Origin: Demequina maris
GTDB lineage: Bacteria; Actinomycetota; Actinomycetes; Actinomycetales; Demequinaceae
Length of the DNA: 47,045 nucleotides
Direction of reading: 5' to 3'
Assembly: GCF_000971155.1 (NCBI RefSeq)
Contig: NZ_BBLX01000002.1
Location: 321,028 to 368,072 of the forward strand
Position numbers and translations under genes: made by a program
The notes under the pieces: model-generated
The model's database searches: none
Told to the model about the DNA's origin: nothing
The model's input: only the letters and a program-made list of their open reading frames with translations
Part shown: piece by piece, positions 26,839-35,611 of the stretch
How positions within the stretch are numbered: the stretch's first letter is position 1
Layout of the letters: each line of letters starts with the position of its first letter

Positions 26839-29409
26839 TCAGGCCTTGGCGGCCTCCGCCTCCTGCTCCTCGTCGGCGTGCGGGACGGGGTGCTCGCGCT
26901 CGAGCGCCGCGCCCTCGACGTCCACGTTGGGGAGGATCCGGTCGAGCCAGGCGGGGAGCCACCACGCCTTCTCGCCCACGAGGTGCATGAGCGACGGCAC
27001 GATGACCATGCGGACCACGAAGGCGTCGAAGAGGACGCCCATCGCGAGGCCCAGGCCCATCGGGCGGATCATCGCGATGTGCGAGAACACGAAGCCGCCG
27101 AACACCGAGATCATGATGATCGCGGCGGCGGTCACGACCGCGCGGCCGTGGCGCAGGCCCGCGACCACCGAGCGGCGGGCGTCCATGCCGTGCACGTACG
27201 CCTCGCGCATGCCGGTCGTGAGGAACAGCTGGTAGTCCATCGCGAGGCCGAACAGGATGCCCGTCAGGATGATGGGCAGGAAGCTCAGCACCGGGCCCGG
27301 GTCGTGGACGCCGAAGATCGAGCTCAGCCAGCCCCACTGGAACACCGCGGTCACCACGCCGAACGCCGCGAACAGCGACAGCACGAAGCCGAGCGTCGCG
27401 ATGAGCGGCACGATCAGCGAGCGGAACACGATGATGAGGATGATCAGCGACAGGCCCACGACGATCGCGAGGTAGACCGGCAGCGCCTCGTCGAGCTTCT
27501 GCGAGACGTCGATGTTGCCGCTGGCCTCGCCCGCGACGCCGATGACGGTGCCGTCCTCGAGCGGGGAGATGTCGCGGAGGTCCTCGACGAGCTGCGCGGT
27601 CGACTCGCTCGACGGGCCCTCCTTCGGGATCACCTGGAAGGCGAGGAAGCCGTTGTCGTCGGAGACGCCGGCCGGGGCGACCGCGTAGACGTCCTCGTTC
27701 TCCATGAGCGTGTTGACGACGTCGACCTGGGTGGCGAGGAGGTCGTCGTCCGAGACCGCCTCGGGCAGGTCCGCGGTGACGAGCAGCGTGCCGTTGACGC
27801 CCTCGCCGAACTTCTGGTCGACCGCCTTGTAGGCGATGTACTGGGTCGAGTCCTCGGGCTCCTGGGTGCCGTCGGGCAGGCCCAGGCGCATCGACATCGC
27901 CGGGATGGCGACGATGAGGAGGCCGATCACCGCGGCGGTGAAGCGCAGCAGCGCGCGGCCGGTGCGCATCGGCTCGATCGGGGCCTCGGTGTGCTCGGCG
28001 GCGCCGCGGGACGCGCGTGCCTTCTTGCCGAGCACGCGGTGGCCGATGAGGCCGAGCGCTGCGGGGGTGAGGGTCACGGCGACGAGCACCGCGATGCCGA
28101 CGCCGAAGGCGCCGACGGTGCCCATGATGCCGAGGAACGGGATGCCGGTGATGTTGAGCGCGAGCAGCGCGACGATGACGGTCGAGCCGGCGAACACGAC
28201 GGCGTTGCCGGACGTGCCGTTGGCGAGCCCGATCGACTCGTGCAGGTCCATGCCGCGCTTGTACTGCTCACGGTGGCGGTTGACGATGAACAGCGAGTAG
28301 TCGATGCCGACCGCGAGCGCGAGCATCACGCCTAGCACCGGCGTGACGGAGGACATCTCGACGACGTCCGAGAAGGCGAGCGCGGTCGCGACGCCCACGC
28401 CGACGCCGAGCACCGAGGAGATGATCGGCAGCACGGCCGGCCAGATCGCGCGCATCATCACCATGAGGACGACGAACGCGAGCAGCACGCCGATGATCTC
28501 GCCGGCGCCCATGACGCCCTCGACGCTCGTGGCGATGTCTGCCGAGAAGTTGACGGTGACGCCGGCCGGGACGGCGGCGCTGACGAGCGCGATGACCTCG
28601 TCCTTGTCCTCCTGCACGACCTCGTAGACGTTGGTGTCGAACTGGATCATGCCCAGCGCGGTGGAACCGTCCTCGGACACGCTGCGGATGCCCGCGGTGG
28701 CGTCGGCGAGCTGCGAGCCGAGCTCGAGCTGGGCGGACTGAGCCTCGAGCTCCGCGAGCCCGTCGGTCAGCTGCGTCTGCTGCTCGTCGAGCTGGGCCTG
28801 CTGCTCGTCGAGCTGCGCCGCGGCGGCGTCGAGCTGCGCCTGCTGGTCGATGAAGGTCTGCTGCGCGAGCAGGTACGTGGCGTCGGCCTTGGCGGCCTCG
28901 ATGGCCGCGTCCAGCTGCGCCTGGTTCGCGTCGAGCTGCTCGCGGGCGGCGTCGAGCTGGGCCTGGCCCGCGTCGAGCTGCTCCTGGCCGGCCTCGATCT
29001 GCGCGCGACCGTCCTCGATCTGCTGCGGGGCGGCCTCGAGCTGGGCGCGCTGCTCCTCGAGCTGCGCCTGCGTCGCGAAGGGGTCGATGACGCCCGTCAC
29101 CGCGCCGACCTCCTGCGCCGCGGCGAGCGCCTCGGTCACGCCGGCGATCTGCTCGTCCGTGAAGGCCGAGCCGTCCTCCGTCTGGAACACCGCGCGCGAG
29201 GTCCCGCCCGCGAGATCGGGGATCTCCTCCTTGAGCTGGTCCGTGACCTCCTCGGTCTCGAGGCCCGGGATGGAGAAGCTGTCGGTCAGGGTGCCGCCGA
29301 AGGCGAGGAAGCCGCCGCCGGCGAGGCCGAGGGCGAGGATCCACGCGAGTATCGCGACGATCGGCCGCATGGCCGACGCGCGGCCGATGCGGTACAGGAG
29401 GTGCGCCAC
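26839..29409 (-). CDS. MMPL/RND-family transporter with heptad-repeat periplasmic insert
   Basis: 856 aa from GTG 29409, chosen because AAAGG lies 8 bp upstream and the resulting N-terminus (MAHLLYRIGRAS) fits the family; an ATG at 29427 is the alternative. It has twelve predicted helices in two RND halves with conserved GIDYSLFIVNRHRE and AMDYQLFLTTGMREA (GxxxDY-type motifs). Residues about 110-230 form a long repetitive helix of AQLDA/EQLDA units, resembling the coiled-coil hairpins of some MMPL exporters. The substrate is unknown (lipid or drug efflux). The divergent TetR regulator is its likely repressor. Confidence 0.9.
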   Translation of the reverse strand: MAHLLYRIGRASAMRPIVAILAWILALGLAGGGFLAFGGTLTDSFSIPGLETEEVTDQLKEEIPDLAGGTSRAVFQTEDGSAFTDEQIAGVTEALAAAQEVGAVTGVIDPFATQAQLEEQRAQLEAAPQQIEDGRAQIEAGQEQLDAGQAQLDAAREQLDANQAQLDAAIEAAKADATYLLAQQTFIDQQAQLDAAAAQLDEQQAQLDEQQTQLTDGLAELEAQSAQLELGSQLADATAGIRSVSEDGSTALGMIQFDTNVYEVVQEDKDEVIALVSAAVPAGVTVNFSADIATSVEGVMGAGEIIGVLLAFVVLMVMMRAIWPAVLPIISSVLGVGVGVATALAFSDVVEMSSVTPVLGVMLALAVGIDYSLFIVNRHREQYKRGMDLHESIGLANGTSGNAVVFAGSTVIVALLALNITGIPFLGIMGTVGAFGVGIAVLVAVTLTPAALGLIGHRVLGKKARASRGAAEHTEAPIEPMRTGRALLRFTAAVIGLLIVAIPAMSMRLGLPDGTQEPEDSTQYIAYKAVDQKFGEGVNGTLLVTADLPEAVSDDDLLATQVDVVNTLMENEDVYAVAPAGVSDDNGFLAFQVIPKEGPSSESTAQLVEDLRDISPLEDGTVIGVAGEASGNIDVSQKLDEALPVYLAIVVGLSLIILIIVFRSLIVPLIATLGFVLSLFAAFGVVTAVFQWGWLSSIFGVHDPGPVLSFLPIILTGILFGLAMDYQLFLTTGMREAYVHGMDARRSVVAGLRHGRAVVTAAAIIMISVFGGFVFSHIAMIRPMGLGLAMGVLFDAFVVRMVIVPSLMHLVGEKAWWLPAWLDRILPNVDVEGAALEREHPVPHADEEQEAEAAKA

Positions 29410-29561
29410 AGGGGGAGCCTTTCTCATGGGGTCCAGGGGGGACTGGCGACGATGCCGGGGCCGGCAGTCGGCCGCGCGGGCGGATGCTCCGGGACGGGCG
29501 GCTGGGCCTGCGGCCAGTGTAGGACAATTCGGCGAGTTCTACGACAGATGTTGGTTATCGC

Positions 29562-29591
29562 TTGGTGAACCCTGCCGCGAGGTGCCACAAT
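29562..29591 (+). promoter_or_regulatory. Promoter of the TetR gene (-35 TTGGTG, -10 CACAAT)
   Basis: TTGGTG (29562-29567), an 18-bp spacer and CACAAT (29586-29591), with GTG 6 nt later: a leaderless arrangement. The 188-bp divergent gap to the MMPL gene is locally AT-richer (29520-29570) and probably holds the operator, but I could not settle on a clear palindrome. Confidence 0.5.
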
Positions 29592-29597
29592 CTCCGC

Positions 29598-30182
29598 GTG
29601 GACGCGCGCATCGTCAAGACCAGGAGACGCCTGCAGGAGGCGCTCTTCGCGCTCGCGCGCGAGCGCGGCGTCGACGAGGTGTCGGTGAGCGACATCGCCG
29701 CGCGCGCGGGTGTCAACCGCAGCACGTTCTACCAGCACTACTCCGACAAGGAGACGCTGCTGGCGGACGCGCTCGACCTGTTCGCGGAGGAGGCGGGGGC
29801 GCGGCTCGAGACCATCGAGTTCGGCTCCGACGAGCCGCCCGAGGCGCTCGTGGTGTTCCTCCGCCACATCGAGGAGAACGCCGACCTCTACGCACGCGTC
29901 TTCACCGAGCCCGGCTACGGCGCGGTGCTGTCGCGGCTGCGCGCGAACGCGCGGGACGCGATCCGCGACCTCGCACCGGTCGCCGAGCCGATCGTGCCGC
30001 GCTCGGTCCCGGTCGACGTGGTCGCGGCCGGCATCACCGGCCTCGTGCTCGGCGTGATCGGCGAGTGGCTCACCATGGCCGACCGTCCGCGCGCGGACGA
30101 TGCGGCGACCTGGATCTGGCGCATCGTCGCCGGCTTCCCCTCGGCGCGCGCGGGCAACGCCCCCGAAACACCCGCGGGCTAG
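29598..30182 (+). CDS. TetR/AcrR-family transcriptional regulator
   Basis: 194 aa from GTG 29598 (leaderless with CACAAT 6 nt upstream); a longer frame from 29562 runs through the promoter and was rejected. The N-terminal helix-turn-helix VSDIAARAGVNRSTFYQHYSDKETLL is canonical TetR, and the C-terminal ligand domain resembles the TetR_C group often next to MMPL or efflux genes. It is divergent from the MMPL transporter, its likely target. A GGACGATGCG copy near the 3' end is read as Asp-Asp-Ala. Confidence 0.9.
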   Translation: MDARIVKTRRRLQEALFALARERGVDEVSVSDIAARAGVNRSTFYQHYSDKETLLADALDLFAEEAGARLETIEFGSDEPPEALVVFLRHIEENADLYARVFTEPGYGAVLSRLRANARDAIRDLAPVAEPIVPRSVPVDVVAAGITGLVLGVIGEWLTMADRPRADDAATWIWRIVAGFPSARAGNAPETPAG

Positions 30183-30192
30183 CATCGGGCGC

Positions 30193-30239
30193 ACGCAGGC
30201 CCTCCGCTAGGGGCGGGCCCCGCCCCTCGGGTCCTGCGT
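30193..30239. terminator. Hairpin between the TetR and uridine phosphorylase genes
   Basis: Outer arms ACGCAGG / CCTGCGT enclose an inner GGGGCGGG / CCCGCCCC stem. It ends immediately before the ribosome site GGAGG (30241-30245). It may terminate the TetR transcript or restrain translation of the next gene. Confidence 0.5.
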
Positions 30240-30251
30240 CGGAGGCCGCTC

Positions 30252-31025
30252 ATGACCGAGCCCACCATCGTCGACAAGTCCGCCGCGGGTCTCGACGCCC
30301 GCCAGTACCACGTGGGCCTCGCGCCGGGGGAGGTCGGCACCGTCGCCCTCCTCCCGGGCGACCCGTTCCGCGTCCCCATGATCGCCGAGCACCTCACGGA
30401 CGTCACCGACGTCGCCCACAACCGCGAGCACCGCACCATGACCGGGTACTACAAGGGCCGGCTCATCACCGCGACCTCGACCGGCATGGGCTGCCCGTCC
30501 ACCGCGATCGCGGTCGAGGAGCTCGCGCGCGTGGGCGTGACGTCGTTCATCCGGGTCGGCTCGAGCGCGGCGCTGCAGCCCGGCATCGAGCCCGGCGACC
30601 TGCTCGTGTCGGAGGGGTCGCTGCGCAACGACGGCACCACCGCCGCCTACGTGCACCCGGGCTTCCCCGCGGTGCCCGACCTGACCATCGCATCGTCCCT
30701 GCGCGAGGTCGCCGAGGAGCTGGTGGAGGGCACCGGCCGCGGCGTGTTCTCCGGGATCAACGCGACCGACGACGCGTTCTACGCCGAGGGCCCGGAGTGG
30801 ATCGCCGAGCTGTCGCGCATGGGGATCCTCAACGTCGAGATGGAGAGCTCCGCGATGTACGTGGTCGCGCGGCTGCGGGGGCTGCGGGCGGGGATGATCT
30901 GCGCGTGCTCGTCGAACCTGGTCGCCGGCGCGAGCCTGTACTCGGAGAAGAACGCCGCGCTCAAGGACGGCTGGCACGCGTCGATCGAGGTCGCGCTCGA
31001 GACCGCCGTGCAGCTCGAGCTGTAG
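30252..31025 (+). CDS. udp: Uridine phosphorylase-type nucleoside phosphorylase
   Basis: 257 aa, ATG with GGAGG 6 bp upstream. Motifs are LLPGDPFRVPMIAEHL (phosphate binding), STGMGCPSTAIAVEEL, RVGSSAALQP and NVEMESSAMYVVA, which together mark the Udp branch of the PNP/UDP phosphorylase family. It cleaves uridine (or another nucleoside) with phosphate to base and ribose-1-phosphate. A secreted 5'-nucleotidase is encoded 0.7 kb downstream, so the two may both serve nucleoside salvage. Confidence 0.87.
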   Translation: MTEPTIVDKSAAGLDARQYHVGLAPGEVGTVALLPGDPFRVPMIAEHLTDVTDVAHNREHRTMTGYYKGRLITATSTGMGCPSTAIAVEELARVGVTSFIRVGSSAALQPGIEPGDLLVSEGSLRNDGTTAAYVHPGFPAVPDLTIASSLREVAEELVEGTGRGVFSGINATDDAFYAEGPEWIAELSRMGILNVEMESSAMYVVARLRGLRAGMICACSSNLVAGASLYSEKNAALKDGWHASIEVALETAVQLEL

Positions 31026-31041
31026 GCGCCCGGGGAGGGTC

Positions 31042-31070
31042 TTGGGCGCTGTCGGTCGTCCCGGTAGACT
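31042..31070 (+). promoter_or_regulatory. ssrA promoter
   Basis: -35 TTGGGC (31042-31047), 17-bp spacer, -10 TAGACT (31065-31070), consistent with a short precursor before the mature tmRNA 5' end at 31088. Confidence 0.7.
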
Positions 31071-31087
31071 GGTGTCATAACTGCACA

Positions 31088-31453
31088 GGGGATGATCGGT
31101 TTCGACGTGTGTTTACTTCCGAAGGGAAGCGGGCCGAGAACGCTGAGTTATCTCGTAAACGACCTCAGCAAACCAATAGGTGCCGATTCCAAGCGCACCG
31201 ACTTCGCCCTCGCTGCCTAAGCGAGCGCCATGAAGTCCGTCAGCCCGGGGGTGTTCCCGACCCGGATCCTGGCGTCGACTAGGGAACTTGCTTCAGCCCT
31301 TCGTCACCGGGGGCTGCGGGACTCTTAGATGACTGGGCCCGCTCACCACCTGCCTGATGGTGGGTGAGGGGCCGAGAAAACCTTCTTCAGGCTGCGCCCG
31401 GAGAAGACTTCGGTTTGGACATGCGGACCCGGGTTCGATTCCCGGCATCTCCA
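31088..31453 (+). ncRNA. ssrA: Transfer-messenger RNA
   Basis: The 5' acceptor strand GGGGATG pairs with CATCTCC near the 3' end, with a G3-U pair that is the alanine identity element, and discriminator A at 31453. The 5' part reads GGGGATGATCGGTTTCGACG, and the T-arm reads GGGTTCGATTCCC. The tag frame 31182-31220 encodes ADSKRTDFALAA followed by TAA, the usual actinobacterial form. The genomic sequence after the discriminator is CGG, so the CCA end is not encoded and must be added. It works with SmpB (24254-24727) to rescue stalled ribosomes. Confidence 0.97.
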
Positions 31454-31462
31454 CGGTTGGCG

Positions 31463-31497
31463 GAAGCCCCCGACGCCCTCGCGGCGCCGGGGGCTTC
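31463..31497 (+). terminator. ssrA terminator
   Basis: 15-bp stem GAAGCCCCCGACGCC / GGCGCCGGGGGCTTC (one mismatch) with loop CTCGC, 9 bp beyond the tmRNA. Confidence 0.85.
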
Positions 31498-31737
31498 TGC
31501 GCGCCCGGGGGAGCGTCGCATCGTCCCTCCGTCGGCCGCGCCGGCCGCGCCGTGCCCGCGGGGCCCACGCGCTGAACGCGAGCCGACATCTCGATGAATG
31601 CGGCCTGAACGTCGGGTTTCTCAACTTTTGTCCGAAGCGCGAAGATAGTACGTTTCCTGAGAGACGCGGTGGTCGAAGGCTGACCGGCCCGCTCGCAGAC
31701 TCTCCGTCCCCGGAGCCTACGAACAGGAGATCAACGC

Positions 31738-33483
31738 ATGATTCACGCATCACGCCGCGTCGCCGGCCTCACCGCTGCGGCCGCCGCCGCGGCGCTTCTC
31801 GCCTTGGCCGCACCCAGTACGGCGCTCGCCGCCAAGGGCGGCAACGCGGAGCCGGGCAAGGGGAAGGGATCTGGCCCGCTTCAGAGCGTCCAGCTCCTGT
31901 CCTTCAACGACTATCACGGTCACCTCGAGTCCCCCGACACCGACGACTTCTACGACAGCGAGGCGGCCGGAGGTGGCGAGTACCTCGCGACGATGCTCGA
32001 CCAGCTGCGCGAGGACGCGCCGAAGGGGCGCTCGCTCACCGTGGCCGCCGGCGACCTCATCGGCGGCTCGCCGTTCCTGTCGGGCCTCTTCCACGACGAG
32101 CCCTCGGTCGAGTCGCTCGAGACGATGGGCCTGGACGTCTCGAGCGTGGGCAACCACGAGTTCGACGAGGGCACCGACGAGCTCCTCCGCATGCAGTACG
32201 GCGGCTGCCACCCGGTCGACGGCTGCTACTTCGCGGACGACCCGTACGACGGGGCCGGGTTCTCCTGGCTCGCGGCGAACGTCGTGAACAAGGACGGCTC
32301 CGGCACGCTGCTGCCGGGCACCACGATCAAGAAGGTCGCCGGCATGAAGATCGGCTTCATCGGCATGACTCTCGAGGACACCCCGACGCTGGTCAGCCCC
32401 GTGGGCGTGGCGTCGGTCGACTTCCTCGACGAGGTCGAGACCGCCAACGCGGAGGCCGCGAAGCTGCAGAGGCGCGGGGTCGAGGCGATCGTCGTGCTGC
32501 TGCACGAGGGCGGCATCCCGGTCGACGGCGGGGTCAGCGACTGCGACCAGGTCTCCGACCCGATCGAGACGATCGCCGCGGGCATGGACCCGTCGATCGA
32601 CATGCTCGTCACGGGCCACACCCACCAGCCGTACGTCTGCGCGTTCGACGACCCCGCCGGCGACCCGCGCCTGGTGACCTCGGCGGCGTCCTACGGGCGC
32701 GTGGTGACCGAGACGAACCTGGTCATCGACCGCCGCACCGGCGATGTGGACCGTGAGCGCACCACCGCGGTCAACCACATCGTCGAGGGCGTCGAGCCCG
32801 ACCCCGAGATCACGGCCATCGTCGAGAAGTGGGACGCCCTGTCCGGCCCGCTCGCGGCTCGCGTCGTCGGGTCGGTCGACGAGGACATCACGGGCGATGA
32901 GAGCGGGGACCGCGGCATCGAGACGCCGATGGGTGACCTGGTCGCCGACGCCATCCTGTGGGGCACCGACGGCGCGGACGAGGGCGGCGCGGAGATCGCC
33001 TTCATGAACATCGGCGGCGTGCGTGCCAGTCTGCTGCTCGCACCGAAGTACGAGGAGGCCGACGGCGAGGTGACGTATGCCGAGGCGTACGACGTCAACC
33101 CGTTCGGCAACCTCATCGTCACGGTGGACATGACCGGGGCGGACATCGAGGCGGCGCTCGAGCAGCAGTACGTGGCCGACCGGCGTCGCCCGAACCTGGC
33201 GCTCGGCGTCTCCGAGGGCTTCTCCTACACGTGGGACGCCACCCAGCCCGAGGGCAGCAAGGTCGTCGAGGGCTCGATGATGCTGAACGGCGAGCCCATC
33301 GACCCCGCGGGCACCTACCGCGTCGCGATGTACAACTTCCTCGCGGGCGGCGGCGACAGCTTCACCGCCTTCACCAACGGCACGAACCTGCTCGGCGGTC
33401 CCGAGGACCTCGCGAACTTCGTCGCGTACCTCGAGGCCAACCCGGGCCTGATGGCGCCCGAGGACCGGGTCGCCGGGCTCTGA
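31738..33483 (+). CDS. Secreted bifunctional metallophosphatase/5'-nucleotidase
   Basis: 581 aa, ATG with CAGGAGAT upstream. A signal peptide (about 1-31, ending PSTALAA) precedes a metallophosphoesterase domain (about 50-330) with FNDYHGHLE, AGDLIGGSP, SVGNHEFDEG and VTGHTHQPYV giving the two-metal site, and a C-terminal 5_nucleotid_C domain (about 360-540: ETPMGDLVADAIL, NIGGVRASL, PFGNLIVTVDMTGADIEAAL). It releases phosphate and nucleosides from extracellular nucleotides. There is no LPXTG anchor, so it is probably released or loosely bound. The upstream gap (31498-31737) has an AT-rich patch (31615-31660) that probably contains the promoter, and one CGCATCGTCC copy. Confidence 0.92.
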   Translation: MIHASRRVAGLTAAAAAAALLALAAPSTALAAKGGNAEPGKGKGSGPLQSVQLLSFNDYHGHLESPDTDDFYDSEAAGGGEYLATMLDQLREDAPKGRSLTVAAGDLIGGSPFLSGLFHDEPSVESLETMGLDVSSVGNHEFDEGTDELLRMQYGGCHPVDGCYFADDPYDGAGFSWLAANVVNKDGSGTLLPGTTIKKVAGMKIGFIGMTLEDTPTLVSPVGVASVDFLDEVETANAEAAKLQRRGVEAIVVLLHEGGIPVDGGVSDCDQVSDPIETIAAGMDPSIDMLVTGHTHQPYVCAFDDPAGDPRLVTSAASYGRVVTETNLVIDRRTGDVDRERTTAVNHIVEGVEPDPEITAIVEKWDALSGPLAARVVGSVDEDITGDESGDRGIETPMGDLVADAILWGTDGADEGGAEIAFMNIGGVRASLLLAPKYEEADGEVTYAEAYDVNPFGNLIVTVDMTGADIEAALEQQYVADRRRPNLALGVSEGFSYTWDATQPEGSKVVEGSMMLNGEPIDPAGTYRVAMYNFLAGGGDSFTAFTNGTNLLGGPEDLANFVAYLEANPGLMAPEDRVAGL

Positions 33484-33501
33484 CCCGCTGACACCACAGG
33501 G

Positions 33502-33531
33502 GGCGGTGCCGGGCCCGGGCTCGGCACCGCC
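33502..33531 (+). terminator. 5'-nucleotidase gene terminator
   Basis: 10-bp stem GGCGGTGCCG / CGGCACCGCC around a GC-rich loop, 19 bp after the stop codon, followed by TTCGTCGTG. Confidence 0.75.
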
Positions 33532-33570
33532 TTCGTCGTGCCCCCATACGTCCTGCGGTCGCGTGGGTGC

Positions 33571-33628
33571 CCCGTTGACACTTGGCGGCACGATTCCGGC
33601 CGTCAACGTGTGCCCATGTGTCAACGGG
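33571..33628. repeat. 11-bp inverted repeat upstream of the antiporter gene
   Basis: CCCGTTGACAC (33571-33581) and GTGTCAACGGG (33618-33628) are exact complements 36 bp apart, with a partial GTCAACGTGTG between (33602-33612). It lies 32-90 bp upstream of the antiporter -10, so a multi-site operator is possible. Confidence 0.5.
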
Positions 33629-33659
33629 AGACGCGGCGGCCCCGCGCGCGCCCCGTCAC

Positions 33660-33665
33660 TAGGCT
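33660..33665 (+). promoter_or_regulatory. Leaderless -10 hexamer of the antiporter gene
   Basis: TAGGCT, 6 nt before the ATG at 33672; no ribosome site. Confidence 0.5.
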
Positions 33666-33671
33666 CGAAGC

Positions 33672-34649
33672 ATGACGGCGGCGATCATCGCGACCCTCCT
33701 GGGCCTCGCCGCACTCGCGTGGAGCGCGGACCGCTTCGTGTCCGGCGCATCGGCCGTCGCGACCCACCTCGGCATGGCGCCGCTGCTGGTCGGCATGCTC
33801 GTCGTCGGCTTCGGCACGTCGGCCCCGGAGCTCGTGGTCTCGGCCTTCGCGGCGGCCGGCGGGAACCCCGAGATCGCGCTCGGCAACGCCATGGGCTCCA
33901 ACATCGCGAACATCGGGCTCATCCTCGGCACGACCGCGATCCTCATCCCGGTGATCGTCCATCGCGGCGTCCTCAGCCGCGAGATGCCGGTGCTGCTCGG
34001 CATCACGCTGGTGCTCGGGCTGGTGATGCTGGACGGCAGCATCTCGCGCTTCGATGCGCTCATCCTGCTGCTCGTGCTCGGTGCGCAGCTCGCGTGGTCG
34101 ATCGGCGCGAGCCGCCGGCGCCGGCCCGACGAGCCCGAGGACGAGCTCGCGCTCGAGGTCGAGGAGCGCGAACGCCGGGCCGGCATGACCAGGCGCGCCG
34201 CGTGGGCGTGGACGCTCGGCGGGATGGCGCTGCTCGTGGTGGCGTCGCGCCTGCTGGTGTGGGGCGCGGTGGGCATCGCCGAGCGCCTCGGCTGGTCGGA
34301 CCTCGTCATCGGCCTCACGGTGGTCGCGATCGGCACGTCCGCCCCCGAGCTCGCGGCCGCGGTCGCCGCCGCGCGGCGCCGGGAGACGGAGCTCGTGCTC
34401 GGCAACGTGATCGGCTCGAACATCTTCAACACGCTCGCGGTCGTCGGTCTCGCCGCGCTCATCGCCCCCATGGCGGTCGACCAGGTGGCCGTCACGCGGG
34501 ATCTGCCGGTCCTGCTGGCGATGACCGCCGCGCTGCTGCTCATGGGCTACCGGCCGGGCGACCACGGCCGGATCAGCCGCGGCGAGGGCGCCCTGCTGCT
34601 GACCGCGTGGGTCGTGTACACGGGGGCGCTCGTCGTCACCGCGGGCTGA
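33672..34649 (+). CDS. CaCA-family calcium/sodium:proton antiporter (YrbG-like)
   Basis: 325 aa with ten or so helices and the duplicated alpha repeats that bind the cation: GFGTSAPELVVS with GNAMGSNIANIGLILG, and AIGTSAPELAAA with GNVIGSNIFNTLAVVG. A charged cytoplasmic loop (about residues 150-180, rich in Arg and Glu) separates the halves. It exchanges Ca2+ (or another cation) for Na+ or H+ across the membrane. It appears to be monocistronic with a leaderless start. Confidence 0.9.
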   Translation: MTAAIIATLLGLAALAWSADRFVSGASAVATHLGMAPLLVGMLVVGFGTSAPELVVSAFAAAGGNPEIALGNAMGSNIANIGLILGTTAILIPVIVHRGVLSREMPVLLGITLVLGLVMLDGSISRFDALILLLVLGAQLAWSIGASRRRRPDEPEDELALEVEERERRAGMTRRAAWAWTLGGMALLVVASRLLVWGAVGIAERLGWSDLVIGLTVVAIGTSAPELAAAVAAARRRETELVLGNVIGSNIFNTLAVVGLAALIAPMAVDQVAVTRDLPVLLAMTAALLLMGYRPGDHGRISRGEGALLLTAWVVYTGALVVTAG

Positions 34650-34725
34650 ACCGCGCGCCCCGCGCCCGGCCCGCGCGCGGCCCGCGCCGGGACCTCCGTA
34701 CCTGCTCGGACGCTTCGCGCCCGCT

Positions 34726-34731
34726 TACCGT
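34726..34731 (+). promoter_or_regulatory. Leaderless -10 hexamer of the FNT gene
   Basis: TACCGT, 6 nt before GTG 34738; no ribosome site. Confidence 0.5.
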
Positions 34732-34737
34732 GGACGC

Positions 34738-35601
34738 GTGCTGACTCTCCCCGAAACCGTCGACGTCCACGCGAAGGCCGCGCACGCCAAGGCGACGCTG
34801 TCGCGCACCCCCCTGCGCCTCGTCGTGTCGGCGATGCTCGCCGGCATGTGGATCGGCGTCGGCGACGTCCTCATGTGGTCCGCCGCGGGCCCGCTCCACG
34901 TCGACGGCAACCCCTTCGAGAAGCTCGTCGCGGGCAGCGTCTTCGCGGCCGCGCTCACCATCGTCGTCTTCGCCGGATCCGAGCTCGCGACCAGCGCGAT
35001 GATGATCCTGCCGCTCGGCGCCGTGCGGCGCACCATCTCGTGGCTCCGCGCCGGCGGGGTGCTGCTCGGCATCTTCTTCGCCAACATGCTCGGCGCCTTC
35101 GCGTTCGCGTGGGTGATCATCCAGACCGGGATCCTCGCGCACGGCCCGGCGGGGGAGTTCGCCGTCGACACGCTCGCCGGCAAGATCTCCCACACGCCCG
35201 CCGAGCTGTTCTGGCGCGGCGTCATGTGCAACGTGCTCGTGTGCGTCGCGATCTGGGCCGCCGCGCGCCTCAAGAACGAGGTCGCGAAGGCCGTCATCAT
35301 CTTCTGGGGTGTGCTCGCCTTCATCGCCGCCGGCTTCGAGCACGTCGTGGCGAACATGACCACGTTCGCGATCGGCCTGCTGAGCGGCGGCGACGTCACG
35401 TGGGGCGACTTCGCCACCAACATGACGTTCGTGGGCCTGGGCAACCTCGTGGGCGGCGCGATCGTGATCGGCTTCGCCTACGCGTACGTGGCCGGCAAGC
35501 TCTCGCGGGACGATGCGGCGGGCGCCGAGGCCCTCGTCGAGGAGCCCGAGCCCGTGGTCGCCAACGCGGAGGCCGACTTCGCCTCCGCCGCCAGCCGCTG
35601 A
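34738..35601 (+). CDS. Formate/nitrite transporter (FNT) family channel
   Basis: 287 aa from GTG 34738. Six transmembrane helices with the FNT features LRLVVSAMLAGMWIGVG, a central GSVFAAALTIVVFAGSELATSAMM and NVLVCVAIWAAARLKNEVAKAVIIFWGV. FNT pentamers pass formate, nitrite, hydrosulfide or similar small anions; the filter does not tell me which. Its acidic C-terminal tail (about 255-287) is unusual and begins at an in-frame GGACGATGCG copy. It is convergent with the desaturase gene, 10 bp apart. Confidence 0.88.
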   Translation: MLTLPETVDVHAKAAHAKATLSRTPLRLVVSAMLAGMWIGVGDVLMWSAAGPLHVDGNPFEKLVAGSVFAAALTIVVFAGSELATSAMMILPLGAVRRTISWLRAGGVLLGIFFANMLGAFAFAWVIIQTGILAHGPAGEFAVDTLAGKISHTPAELFWRGVMCNVLVCVAIWAAARLKNEVAKAVIIFWGVLAFIAAGFEHVVANMTTFAIGLLSGGDVTWGDFATNMTFVGLGNLVGGAIVIGFAYAYVAGKLSRDDAAGAEALVEEPEPVVANAEADFASAASR

Positions 35602-35611
35602 GCGTCCGGGC

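Noticed and set aside
28717..29079. Repetitive DNA that at first looks like a tandem-repeat array
   Set aside because: It is the coding sequence for the heptad repeats of the MMPL protein, in frame throughout; there are no constant repeats with unique spacers, so not CRISPR.
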